NCBI RefSeq assembly: GCF_037969725.1
Contig: NZ_CP150203.1
Location: 2,124,001-2,188,000 of the forward strand
Length of the DNA stretch: 64,000 nucleotides
Direction: 5' to 3'
Origin: Paenibacillus sp. FSL W8-0426
GTDB taxonomy: Bacteria > Bacillota > Bacilli > Paenibacillales > Paenibacillaceae
Part shown: piece after piece, positions 26,983 through 35,860 of the stretch
Position numbering within the stretch: the stretch's first letter is position 1
How the letters are laid out: every line of letters starts with the position of its first letter
The notes under the pieces: generated by a model
The model's input: only the letters and a program-made list of their open reading frames with translations
What the model was told of the DNA's origin: nothing
Database searches by the model: none
Translations under genes and position numbers: made by a program

Positions 26983-28602
26983 GTGATCGACATTTTGCTG
27001 GTGGATGATGAAACGTATGTGACGGAAAGTCTGGAAATGACCATTCCGTGGGGAGAGCTTGGCGTAACGACCGTGCTGCGCGCGGCTTCGGGAAACGAAG
27101 CGCTGCGGATTCTGGAAGAAAACGCAGTGGACGTCGTGGTCACCGACATCCGCATGCCTGGCATGACGGGGTTGGAACTGATCGCTGAGATCGGCAGCCG
27201 CTGGCCGCACATTCGCTGCATTTTGCTTACAGGACATAGTGATTTCGAATATGCAAAGAGGGCCATTCAGCTGCAGGCTGCAGACTACATCCTCAAGCCG
27301 GTGAACGACGACGAGTTCATGTCTTCCGTTACGGCTGCCATTACGGCGCTGCGCGGGGAATGGGATGAATTCGACAAATACCACAGACTGCTCTACAGCC
27401 GCAAGTCGGACTACAAAATTTTGCGGGAAAATTTGATGCACGATCTGCTGTTGGGGCGCGAAATGACAACCAAGGCGCTTGGCGAACAGTTGTCCGAATA
27501 CGAAATTCCGCTTCAGCCGGACAAGCCGTCGGTCATGATGCTGATCCGTCTGACGGGACGGTTCGCGGCCATGGATCAGCAATCGCTCGACCTGATGGAT
27601 TTTGCCGTCGGCAATATCGCCGAGGAAGTGTTCGGGCAGCAATTCAACGTATGGTTCGCACGGGGACCGCACGACTGCCTCGTCATGCTGATACAGGACC
27701 CGAAAGGAACGGAAGGACCGTTGGAAGCGTCCGAATTAAAGACATGGGCCGCAAAGTTCCGCGAACATGTCATCCGTTATTTGCAGGGAGATCTGTTCCT
27801 TGTCGCCACCTCGCCTTTTCCATTCGGCGAATTGCCGGTCGTTTACCGCAAAAGCCTAGGTTCATTGGTACTGTCCGGCCCGGATCAGGATGCCATCGTT
27901 TTGCTGGAAAAAGACATGGACAAGCGGCCGGAGAACGATGCGGCGCAAGTGTTGGAGGAATTGTACAAACCGCCGATGCTGCCCCAATTGTTGGAAACGA
28001 AGCAATGGGATGAGGCCGCCCGCAAACTGAACGCGGTTTTTGATGCCGCTGAACGGGTTCGGCTCGCAAGGGAGCACGTTTACGAGATGTATTTGTCGGT
28101 CACGAACGCTTTTATGTACATTGCGCATAAACAAGGCCATTTGGTGCATGAAATCGATCATGCGGGCTTTGATCTTCTGCTTGCGCATCAACTGATCCAA
28201 TCGCCGGAGCGATTGCGCCGCTGGGCGATGGAAATGCTGGCCAAGCTGCAGGAGGAACTGTCCGACCAGGATGGCACGCAGAGCCGCAGGCATGTGATCA
28301 AACAAGTGCAGGAATTGGTGGCAAGGGATGCGGGACAAGAGCTGTCCGTCAAGATGATCGCCGACAAGGTCTACTTGCATCCCGTCTATCTGTCCAAAAT
28401 CTACAAGGCGGAGACCGGCGAAGGCTTGGGCGACTACATGATCCGGATGCGAATGGAGCGCGCGCTGTATTTGCTCAAACACACAAACAAAAAAATATAC
28501 GAGATCACCAGCGAGCTGGGGTATCAAAATCCCCAATATTTCAGCAAAATGTTCAAAAAACATTACGGTATGACCCCCAACGAATTCAGGGACCAGGCAT
28601 AA
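26983..28602 (+). CDS. YesN-type response regulator with AraC domain (cluster 2)
   Basis: 539 residues from GTG 26983, eight bases after GGGAG; a GTG three codons earlier overlaps that site. The receiver has phospho-acceptor Asp55 in VVTDIRMPG and the conserved Thr and Lys (LLTGHS, ILKPV). The C-terminal AraC domain has two helix-turn-helix motifs (KVYLHPVYLSKIYKAETG; GYQNPQYFSKMFKKHYG). AraC-type dimers recognise direct repeats about two helical turns apart, exactly what is found at three promoters of this cluster, including that of its own kinase operon. Positive autoregulation is therefore likely. Confidence 0.92.
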   Translation: MIDILLVDDETYVTESLEMTIPWGELGVTTVLRAASGNEALRILEENAVDVVVTDIRMPGMTGLELIAEIGSRWPHIRCILLTGHSDFEYAKRAIQLQAADYILKPVNDDEFMSSVTAAITALRGEWDEFDKYHRLLYSRKSDYKILRENLMHDLLLGREMTTKALGEQLSEYEIPLQPDKPSVMMLIRLTGRFAAMDQQSLDLMDFAVGNIAEEVFGQQFNVWFARGPHDCLVMLIQDPKGTEGPLEASELKTWAAKFREHVIRYLQGDLFLVATSPFPFGELPVVYRKSLGSLVLSGPDQDAIVLLEKDMDKRPENDAAQVLEELYKPPMLPQLLETKQWDEAARKLNAVFDAAERVRLAREHVYEMYLSVTNAFMYIAHKQGHLVHEIDHAGFDLLLAHQLIQSPERLRRWAMEMLAKLQEELSDQDGTQSRRHVIKQVQELVARDAGQELSVKMIADKVYLHPVYLSKIYKAETGEGLGDYMIRMRMERALYLLKHTNKKIYEITSELGYQNPQYFSKMFKKHYGMTPNEFRDQA

Positions 28603-28628
28603 ATGTCATCTTTCATTCGTCATATAGG

Positions 28629-28691
28629 TTGCATAAGGTGCAGAAATCTTGTTTTCGTGACATAGGCTGAAAGCCTTGGCACACCTATAAT
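28629..28691 (+). promoter_or_regulatory. Binding protein promoter with tandem direct repeats
   Basis: TTGCATAAGGTGC (28629-28641) and TTGTTTTCGTGAC (28649-28661) start 20 bases apart. A perfect TATAAT follows at 28686-28691, 37 bases after the start of the second repeat. No good -35 is present, which fits an activator bound next to RNA polymerase. Confidence 0.6.
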
Positions 28692-28727
28692 GAAAGGGTA
28701 ACCAAAATGATCGAAGGGGGAACAACA

Positions 28728-30413
28728 ATGAGAGCGAATTCTACGAAAAAGAGATGGCTGTCGCTTCTCGCCACAACAACCTGTCTGGCCGTCGTTCTGG
28801 CCGGATGCGGAGGGGGCAATGGCAGCGGTGATAGCGCAAGCTCAAGCTCGTCTGCCACCCAAAATGAATACAAAGAAAAATATGATCCGGAAGTGACCAT
28901 TTCCACGGTATGGGGGATCGATCCGGAGCTGAAATTCAAAAACGGGGAATCCATTGAAAATAGCGTAGCTACCAAATGGGCCAAGGAAAAATTCGGGATC
29001 AACATCAATTCGCTGTGGTCCGTGACCGACACCAACGGTGCGTTTGCAACCAAGCTGCGGCTCGCGATGTCCTCCGGCCAAGAGATGCCGGATGTCGTTA
29101 CCGTCGGGGATAACCTGCTTGCCCAGGATTTGATCGATTCCGGCATGTATCAAGAAGTGGGTCCGTTGTTCGACAAATACGCATCTGATACATGGAAAAA
29201 AGCGATGGAACAGGATCCCAACGTATGGAACCAATACATGCGCGACGGCAAACGCATGGGGATCCCGGTACTCGATTATGCGTACAACAACGACTACCTG
29301 CTCTGGATTCGCCAAGACTGGCTCGACAAGTTGAACATGGAAGCTCCAAAAACGATTGACGAATTAGAGACTGTTATGGAAGCGTTTAAAAACAAAAATC
29401 CGGACGGCCTTGCACCGGATAAAGTGACGCCGCTCAGCATCGGATTCAAAACATCCATGAACACCTGGATGGGGGATCCTTCCTGGATCTTCGGTGCATA
29501 CGGCACGCTGCCGTTCCAGTGGAATGAAAGCGCAGACGGCAAGCTGGAATACGGGTCCATCCACCCGGGCATGAAAGAAGGTTTGGTCAAACTGAGCGAA
29601 TGGCTGAAAAAAGGCTACATTCCTCAGGAAGCGGCGCTGTGGGACGAAAATAAAACCGCAGAGCCTGCGGTTGCCGGCACGGCGGGGATTATTCCAGGTC
29701 CGTACTGGATGAGCGGTTGGCCATTGAAAGACACGGTTAAAAACGCTCCGGGCGCGGTATGGAAACCGATTCAGATTCCGACAGGCCCGGATGGCAAAGC
29801 GATGCGTCATGGCACGCCGTTCGTCAATGGCGTCATCTTGATCAAAAAAGACATGGAGCATCCGGAAGCGTTCTTTACCTATGAGAATTACCTGTTCGAC
29901 AACTACGCCAACCCTGAACCGGGCAGCCCTTACGATAACGGCTTGTTCGAAGGGTATGATTATCAGCTGGACGCCAACGGCAAACAACTGCCGATCGAAG
30001 AAATCGACGGCGGTTATGTCAATGTCGTTCGCTATCTGCTCGTTCGCGACGGCGCACGCATTCCCGATGCACAGATGAAAGCACTGCTTAACCTTGCGGA
30101 CGGCAAAGAGCCGGAAACGAAGCTGGAGAAGGACGTTGCCGTCAACTACGGCAGCGAAACGCCTGCGGCAGCCAAAGTGCTGCTTTCCCAAGAAGATATT
30201 TCGTACAAAAACATGTTTACCGGTCCTACGACCCAAACGATGAAGTCGAAACTGGATTACCTGAACAAAATCGAGAATCAGGCATTCAACGAAATCATCT
30301 ATGGAAAAAGTCCGGCCGATGCGTTCGACACGTTCGTGCAAACGTGGAAATCGGGCGGCGGCGACCAGATTACCCAAGAGGTCAACGATTGGTATGCTAG
30401 CGTGAAAAAATAA
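28728..30413 (+). CDS. LplA-type sugar-binding lipoprotein (cluster 2)
   Basis: 561 residues from ATG 28728, six bases after GGGGGA; an in-frame ATG seven codons earlier overlaps the ribosome site. The signal peptide ends in the lipobox LAGC and a Ser/Gly-rich linker follows. The rest is a large solute-binding protein of the LplA/YtcQ kind (LWSVTDTNGAFATKLRLAMS, MPDVVTVGDNLL, WIRQDWLDKLNM). By context it captures galacto-oligosaccharides from pectic galactan for the permeases downstream. It has its own promoter and a strong terminator, so it can be made in large excess over the permeases. Confidence 0.9.
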   Translation: MRANSTKKRWLSLLATTTCLAVVLAGCGGGNGSGDSASSSSSATQNEYKEKYDPEVTISTVWGIDPELKFKNGESIENSVATKWAKEKFGININSLWSVTDTNGAFATKLRLAMSSGQEMPDVVTVGDNLLAQDLIDSGMYQEVGPLFDKYASDTWKKAMEQDPNVWNQYMRDGKRMGIPVLDYAYNNDYLLWIRQDWLDKLNMEAPKTIDELETVMEAFKNKNPDGLAPDKVTPLSIGFKTSMNTWMGDPSWIFGAYGTLPFQWNESADGKLEYGSIHPGMKEGLVKLSEWLKKGYIPQEAALWDENKTAEPAVAGTAGIIPGPYWMSGWPLKDTVKNAPGAVWKPIQIPTGPDGKAMRHGTPFVNGVILIKKDMEHPEAFFTYENYLFDNYANPEPGSPYDNGLFEGYDYQLDANGKQLPIEEIDGGYVNVVRYLLVRDGARIPDAQMKALLNLADGKEPETKLEKDVAVNYGSETPAAAKVLLSQEDISYKNMFTGPTTQTMKSKLDYLNKIENQAFNEIIYGKSPADAFDTFVQTWKSGGGDQITQEVNDWYASVKK

Positions 30414-30420
30414 GCTTTGC

Positions 30421-30455
30421 AGCGCGCGGAACTCGGCTTCCGCGCGCTTTTTTTT
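30421..30455 (+). terminator. Strong terminator between binding protein and permease genes
   Basis: AGCGCGCGGAA (30421-30431) pairs perfectly with TTCCGCGCGCT (30438-30448), followed by eight T. Confidence 0.95.
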
Positions 30456-30538
30456 GCGCATGCTTCCGAGGGCGGAAACGACTTGGAACGCGGATAAAGG
30501 CGGGTTTTTCCCCTTTTTGTGCCGATGCCCGAAAGTGG

Positions 30539-30602
30539 TTGCTTTTGTGCCATTTATATTGCTTTTATGTGCTGTTTGAGCGTCCGGACAGGTTGATATA
30601 AT
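30539..30602 (+). promoter_or_regulatory. Permease operon promoter with tandem direct repeats
   Basis: TTGCTTTTGTGC (30539-30550) and TTGCTTTTATGTGC (30559-30572) start exactly 20 bases apart. TATAAT follows at 30597-30602, 38 bases after the second repeat begins, almost the same geometry as at the binding protein gene. The -35 region is poor. Confidence 0.65.
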
Positions 30603-30659
30603 CGCACTATAAGCCACCCGGAAACAGCTTGGGTAGGAAGAACTACAGGGGGAGCACTC

Positions 30660-31550
30660 ATGAGAACATTGAAACGAACTTGGCCATTTCACGTAATGCT
30701 GCTGCCGGCCGTCATCTTTCTGATCATTTTCAGTTATGTGCCGATGGGCGGCATCGTGATGGCTTTCCAAAATTACAAACCTTGGTTGGGCATCGGCGGG
30801 TCAGAGTGGGTAGGACTCGACAATTTCCGCTTTTTATTCGAACGCGAGGATAGCCTTCAGGTCATCTGGAATACGCTGATTATCGCGGTGCTGAAACTGA
30901 TCTTTAACCTGGCGGTGCCGTTTGTGTTCGCCATTCTGCTGAACGAGGTGCGCAAGATCGCCATACAACGGTCCATCCAGACGTTGGTGTATTTGCCCCA
31001 TTTTCTGTCATGGGTCATCCTGGGCGGCATCCTGATCGACCTCCTGTCCAACGAGGGCTTAGTGAATCGGGTGCTCGGCACATTTGGATTGGGTCCTTAC
31101 TTTTTCCTCGGCGATAATAATTGGTTCCGGTTTACGGTCATCCTGACCGACGTATGGAAAGAATTCGGGTACAACACGATCGTGTTTCTGGCAGCACTCG
31201 CAGGCATCAATCCGGCCTTGTACGAAGCGGCTGAAATCGACGGGGCGGGACGCTGGAAACAAACGCTCCATATTACGGTTCCTTCGCTCGTGCCGATGCT
31301 GATGGTCGTGGGAACGCTGGCGCTCGGAAACGTGCTTAACGCAGGCTTCGACCAAATCTTCAACCTGTACAACCCGCTGGTCTACCAAACAGGCGACATC
31401 ATCGATACGTTCGTGTACCGCTCGGCGATGGTGAACGGCGAGATGGGCTTTGCGACCGCGATCGGATTGTTCAAATCGGTCATCAGCATGATCCTGATCC
31501 TCGTATCCTACGGCTTGGCCAAAAAATACGCCGGATACCGCATATTCTAA
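30660..31550 (+). CDS. LplB-type sugar ABC transporter permease (cluster 2)
   Basis: 296 residues, ATG 30660 preceded by GGGGGAG. Six spans and the EAA loop EAAEIDGAGRWKQTLHITVP mark it as a carbohydrate importer permease of the LplB/YteP type. It pairs with the permease 30 bases downstream and probably shares a genomically distant MsmX-like ATPase, since no ATPase gene is in the cluster. It is the first gene of an operon that continues through the galactanase and beta-galactosidase genes. Confidence 0.9.
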   Translation: MRTLKRTWPFHVMLLPAVIFLIIFSYVPMGGIVMAFQNYKPWLGIGGSEWVGLDNFRFLFEREDSLQVIWNTLIIAVLKLIFNLAVPFVFAILLNEVRKIAIQRSIQTLVYLPHFLSWVILGGILIDLLSNEGLVNRVLGTFGLGPYFFLGDNNWFRFTVILTDVWKEFGYNTIVFLAALAGINPALYEAAEIDGAGRWKQTLHITVPSLVPMLMVVGTLALGNVLNAGFDQIFNLYNPLVYQTGDIIDTFVYRSAMVNGEMGFATAIGLFKSVISMILILVSYGLAKKYAGYRIF

Positions 31551-31580
31551 TCGAATCGAACAGAGAAAGAAGGGACTACG

Positions 31581-32459
31581 ATGTATCATAAATCAACGCC
31601 GTACCGCGTGTTCAGCATAGTCAATACTTGCTTCCTGATCCTGCTCGCCATCATGTGCATCATTCCGCTCATCCACGTGCTGGCCGTATCGTTCAGCACG
31701 AAGGCGGCAGCGGATGCGAACCTGGTAAGCCTCTGGCCGGTCGGATTCTCGCTGGAAGCGTACAAAAAAACGATGAACAATCCGATTTTCCTCAACTCGC
31801 TCTGGATTTCGCTGCTCCGCACGGTGGTAGGCACGGGGATCACGCTCCTCATTACCTTTTTGGCAGCTTATCCCCTGTCGAAGGAAAATAGTGAATTTAA
31901 AGGAAGAACGATCTATTCATGGCTGTTTGTTTTCAGTATGATTTTCAATGGAGGATTGGTACCGTTCTACATGGTCATCCAGAAGATCGGCCTGATGAAC
32001 TCCTTCTGGGTTCTGGTACTTCCCGGCGCCGTTAACACGTTCCTCGTCATCCTGATGCTGAACTTTTTCCGGGGCATCCCGAAAGAGCTGGAAGAAGCGG
32101 CACTGATCGATGGCGCGAATCATTTTCGGACGCTGTTCAGCATCTTCCTGCCAATCTCCATGCCGTCCATTGCGACGATTGCGCTGTTCAGCATGGTATT
32201 CCACTGGAATTCCTGGTTCGACGGATTGCTCTACCTGAACAACGCCAAAGATTATCCGCTCGCGACCTTCCTGCAGACGGTGATCATCGGACGGGACATG
32301 AGCACGATGAGCATGGATCCGAAGGAGATGGATGCGATCTCGCAAACGACCGTGCGCGCAGCGCAAATTTTCATCGGAAGCGCGCCGATCCTGATCGTGT
32401 ATCCGTTCCTGCAGCGTTTCTTTGTTAAAGGCATGACCCTGGGCTCAGTGAAAGGCTGA
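31581..32459 (+). CDS. YtcP/LplC-type sugar ABC transporter permease (cluster 2)
   Basis: 292 residues, ATG 31581 with AGAAGGG upstream. Six spans and the EAA-type loop EAALIDGANHFRTLFSIFLP; it ends in the family hallmark PFLQRFFVKGMTLGSVKG, nearly the same as in the cluster 1 counterpart. Together with the previous gene it forms the membrane channel that brings galacto-oligosaccharides to the two cytoplasmic hydrolases downstream. Confidence 0.9.
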   Translation: MYHKSTPYRVFSIVNTCFLILLAIMCIIPLIHVLAVSFSTKAAADANLVSLWPVGFSLEAYKKTMNNPIFLNSLWISLLRTVVGTGITLLITFLAAYPLSKENSEFKGRTIYSWLFVFSMIFNGGLVPFYMVIQKIGLMNSFWVLVLPGAVNTFLVILMLNFFRGIPKELEEAALIDGANHFRTLFSIFLPISMPSIATIALFSMVFHWNSWFDGLLYLNNAKDYPLATFLQTVIIGRDMSTMSMDPKEMDAISQTTVRAAQIFIGSAPILIVYPFLQRFFVKGMTLGSVKG

Positions 32460-32496
32460 GCCCGGTATTTCCGAAAATGCGATGGAGGTTGATGAA

Positions 32497-33573
32497 GTGA
32501 GTAACCACAAGGAACAGCCGTTCATTCTTGGCATGGACGTGTCTTTCATGGACGAAATCGAACAGCACGGCGGCAGTTACAGCGACGTGGACGGCAAAGA
32601 ACAGGATCTGCTGTCCATCCTGAAATTGAATGACGCCAATGCAATCCGTTTGCGGATCTGGAATGATCCTGTCGGCGGTTATTGCAACCTGGAACGCACG
32701 GTGGAGATCGCAAAGCGGATCAAGGCGCACGGCCTGCATTTCCTGCTGGATTTCCACTATTCGGATCGCTGGGCGGACCCGGCCAACCAATGGAAGCCGA
32801 AGGCATGGGAAAGCTTGTCCTATGAGGAGCTGCAGCGGGCAGTATGCACGTACACGGCCGATGTGCTGAACACGCTGAAGGATAATGGCGCCCTGCCGGA
32901 CATGGTGCAGGTCGGCAACGAGATCACGCCCGGCATGCTCTGGAACGAAGGCCGTGTTGGCGGAGAAGAGAACGATACCGATGAGCAATGGGAGCGGTTT
33001 GCCGGTCTTGTGAAGTACGGCATCGCGGCAGTGAAGTCGGTGGACGCGAACATTCAGGTCATGATTCATATCGACCGCGGGGGAGACAATGCCGAGAGCG
33101 TGAAGTTTTATGACCGTTTCGAGCAGCTTGGCGTGGAATTCGACGTCATCGGCCTCTCGTTCTATCCATGGTGGCACGGCACGCTGGAGGCATTGCGCGA
33201 TAACCTGCACGACCTGGCCGCGCGTTACGGCAAACCGATCAACGTGGTTGAAACCGCTTATCCTTGGACGCTGGAGCAGCCGGAAGGGCACGAATGGATC
33301 TTCAATCAGGAAGAGATGCTGCTGCCAGGATATCCCGCAACGGTGGAAGGACAGCGCAAATACTTGCAGGACTTCCTGCAAATCATCCGCGACGTGCCGG
33401 GCGGGCTGGGAGCCGGATTCTATTATTGGGAGCCCGCCTGGATTCCGAGCAAACCGGATTGGTCCGTGGGACATCCGAACAATTGGGGCAACCTGACGAT
33501 GTTTGATTTCAAAGGACGCAAGCTGGAATCGTTCTCGGCGTTATCGACCGTACGCGAACAGCCAGCGACGTAA
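32497..33573 (+). CDS. ganB: GH53 endo-beta-1,4-galactanase lacking a signal peptide
   Basis: 358 residues from GTG 32497, seven bases after GGAGGT; an ATG at 32482 overlaps that site. It is a GH53 TIM barrel: GMDVSFM at the N-terminus, LRIWNDP, LDFHYSDRWADP, acid/base Glu142 in QVGNEITPGMLW and nucleophile Glu252 in NVVETAYPW. The family hydrolyses beta-1,4-galactan of type I arabinogalactan. Bacterial GH53 enzymes such as B. subtilis GanB are normally secreted, but this one starts directly at the barrel with polar residues (SNHKEQPF) and has no signal peptide with either start. It therefore probably trims imported oligosaccharides in the cytoplasm before the GH42 enzyme acts. Confidence 0.9.
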   Translation: MSNHKEQPFILGMDVSFMDEIEQHGGSYSDVDGKEQDLLSILKLNDANAIRLRIWNDPVGGYCNLERTVEIAKRIKAHGLHFLLDFHYSDRWADPANQWKPKAWESLSYEELQRAVCTYTADVLNTLKDNGALPDMVQVGNEITPGMLWNEGRVGGEENDTDEQWERFAGLVKYGIAAVKSVDANIQVMIHIDRGGDNAESVKFYDRFEQLGVEFDVIGLSFYPWWHGTLEALRDNLHDLAARYGKPINVVETAYPWTLEQPEGHEWIFNQEEMLLPGYPATVEGQRKYLQDFLQIIRDVPGGLGAGFYYWEPAWIPSKPDWSVGHPNNWGNLTMFDFKGRKLESFSALSTVREQPAT

Positions 33574-33615
33574 TCGTGGGCAACATCAAGAAACGCGAAA
33601 AGGAGAGTTGTACTC

Positions 33616-35688
33616 ATGACATATAAATATTCACCCGCAAGTTCCAAAGTGCCGCATATGCTGCATGGTGCCGATTATAATCCAGAGCAGTGGCTTCGTT
33701 ATCCCGAGGTGCTTGAAGAAGACATCCGTCTGATGAAGCTGGCCAAATGCAACGTCATGTCCATCGGTATCTTCTCATGGGTTTCCCTTGAGCCGGAGGA
33801 AGGGGTTTATACGTTTGAATGGCTGGACCGTATTTTGGATGCGTTTGCAGCGGAAGGCATTTATGCCTTTTTGGCTACGCCGAGCGGAGCGAGACCGGCC
33901 TGGATGTCGGCGAAATATCCCGAAGTGCTGCGGGTAGGGGCTAACCGCGTGCGCAATTTGCACGGTTTCCGGCATAACCACTGTTATACTTCCCCGGTAT
34001 ATCGGGAAAAAGTGAACCAAATGAATACCAGGCTGGCTGAGCGGTATGCCGATCATCCGGCTGTCATTGGATGGCATATTTCCAACGAGTACGGCGGGGA
34101 CTGCCACTGCGATCATTGTCAGGAAGCATTCCGCGGCTGGGTGCAAAAGAAATACGGCACGCTGGACGAATTGAATCACGCCTGGTGGACGACATTTTGG
34201 AGCCACACGATCACGGATTGGAGCCAGGTCGAATCCCCTGCGCCGCACGGGGAAACCCAAGTGCATGCGATGAATCTGGATTGGCGCCGCTTCGTGACGG
34301 ATCAAACCGCCGATTTCATCGTGCATGAGACCAAGCCGCTCAAAGCGAAAAATCCGAATCTGCCGGTAACGACCAACCTGATGGAGTTCTATGAAGGGCT
34401 TAACTATTGGAAGTTTGCCGACATTCTTGATGTCCTGTCCTGGGACAGCTACCCGACGTGGCATGATGCCGACGATGATGCCAAGCAGGCCGCGCGCATC
34501 GGCATGATGCATGATATCGTGCGTTCCATCAAGGGAGGGCAGCCGTTCCTGCTCATGGAGAGCACCCCGAGTTCCACCAACTGGCAGGATGTCAGCAAAC
34601 TGAAACGCCCCGGCATGCATCTTCTATCCTCCTTGCAGGCGGTAGCGCACGGTTCGGACAGCGTGCAGTACTTCCAGTGGAGAAAAAGCCGCGGCTCAAG
34701 CGAGAAGCTGCATGGCGCGGTCGTGGATCATGCCGGGCATGAGCATACCCGCGTGTTCAAGGATGTCTCGGATGTGGGCACCGTGCTGGAAGGCATGGAT
34801 GCCATCGTCGGAACGTCCGTGCCGGCAGAAGTTGCCATCATTTTCGATTGGGAGAATCGTTGGGCCGTCAAAGATTCCCAAGGTCCGCGCAACATTGGCG
34901 TGAAGTACGAGGAAACGGTGCAGAGCCACTATGAAGCGTTTTGGAAAAAAGGCGTGGCGGTCGACGTGATTGACATGAATGCCGACCTGTCCAAGTACAA
35001 GCTGTTGATCGCGCCGATGCTGTACCTGATGCGGGAAGGCGTAGGAGAGCGAATCGAACGGTTTGTGGAGAACGGAGGCACGTTCGTGGCCACGTATTGG
35101 TCCGGCATCGTCAACGAGAACGATCTTTGCTTCCTGGGTGGATTCCCGGGCCCGCTTCGCAAAACGCTCGGCATCTGGTCGGAGGAAATCGACGGCTTGC
35201 ACGATCGCGACCGGAACGGGATGACCCCGCTGGAAGGGAACGAACTGGGGCTGGACGCATCGTACGATGCGGTGGAATTGTGCGACCTTATTCACCTCGA
35301 AGGTGCGGAGGCGCTCGGAACATATCGCTCGGATTTCTACGCGGGCAGACCGGCATTGACGGTCAACCGTCTGGGCTCCGGCAAGGCGTATTACATCGCG
35401 GCCCGTTTCACGGAACCGTTCCATGACGATTTCTACGGCAGGCTCATCCGTGACCTGAACATCGAGAAGGCATTGGATACCGAGCTTCCGGCCGGAGTAA
35501 CGGCCCATGTGAGAACCGACGGCACGGCAGACTACGTCTTTGTACAGAATTACACGCCTGACAGCAAACAGGTCGGGTTGGGCAGCCTGTCTTATACCGA
35601 CTTGTTGACCGATGAACCGGTGGAATCCAATCTGGAATTGAAACCATACGACATTTGCGTTTTGCGCAGAGCGGCGGAGCGTGTCTAA
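33616..35688 (+). CDS. ganA: GH42 beta-galactosidase
   Basis: 690 residues, ATG 33616 after AAGGAGAG. It is a full-length GH42 enzyme: catalytic TIM barrel with acid/base Glu158 in HISNEYGG and nucleophile Glu315 in LLMESTPS, a Cys cluster (123, 163, 165, 168) matching the structural zinc site of the family, then the trimerisation domain and a small C-terminal beta domain. There is no signal peptide. GH42 enzymes release galactose from short beta-1,4-galactan chains, so it completes the galactan pathway started by GH53. It is the last gene of the operon, 42 bases after the galactanase. Confidence 0.95.
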   Translation: MTYKYSPASSKVPHMLHGADYNPEQWLRYPEVLEEDIRLMKLAKCNVMSIGIFSWVSLEPEEGVYTFEWLDRILDAFAAEGIYAFLATPSGARPAWMSAKYPEVLRVGANRVRNLHGFRHNHCYTSPVYREKVNQMNTRLAERYADHPAVIGWHISNEYGGDCHCDHCQEAFRGWVQKKYGTLDELNHAWWTTFWSHTITDWSQVESPAPHGETQVHAMNLDWRRFVTDQTADFIVHETKPLKAKNPNLPVTTNLMEFYEGLNYWKFADILDVLSWDSYPTWHDADDDAKQAARIGMMHDIVRSIKGGQPFLLMESTPSSTNWQDVSKLKRPGMHLLSSLQAVAHGSDSVQYFQWRKSRGSSEKLHGAVVDHAGHEHTRVFKDVSDVGTVLEGMDAIVGTSVPAEVAIIFDWENRWAVKDSQGPRNIGVKYEETVQSHYEAFWKKGVAVDVIDMNADLSKYKLLIAPMLYLMREGVGERIERFVENGGTFVATYWSGIVNENDLCFLGGFPGPLRKTLGIWSEEIDGLHDRDRNGMTPLEGNELGLDASYDAVELCDLIHLEGAEALGTYRSDFYAGRPALTVNRLGSGKAYYIAARFTEPFHDDFYGRLIRDLNIEKALDTELPAGVTAHVRTDGTADYVFVQNYTPDSKQVGLGSLSYTDLLTDEPVESNLELKPYDICVLRRAAERV

Positions 35689-35706
35689 GCACGCTTCTCC
35701 CGGCAG

Positions 35707-35741
35707 CCCTGCATGTCCTTCACCGGATGTGCAGGGTTTTT
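35707..35741 (+). terminator. Terminator after the galactan operon
   Basis: CCCTGCATGTCC (35707-35718) pairs with GGATGTGCAGGG (35725-35736), two G-U pairs, then five T. Confidence 0.85.
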
Positions 35742-35860
35742 GCATGTTCTCTGTTACATGGACCACTTTTTCGGGAAGGATAAAGGAAAAGGGCGGCTAT
35801 GCATCGAAATGAAAACGGGTAGCAATATAACTCAAGACATTCGGTCTGGGAGGAATAGAC

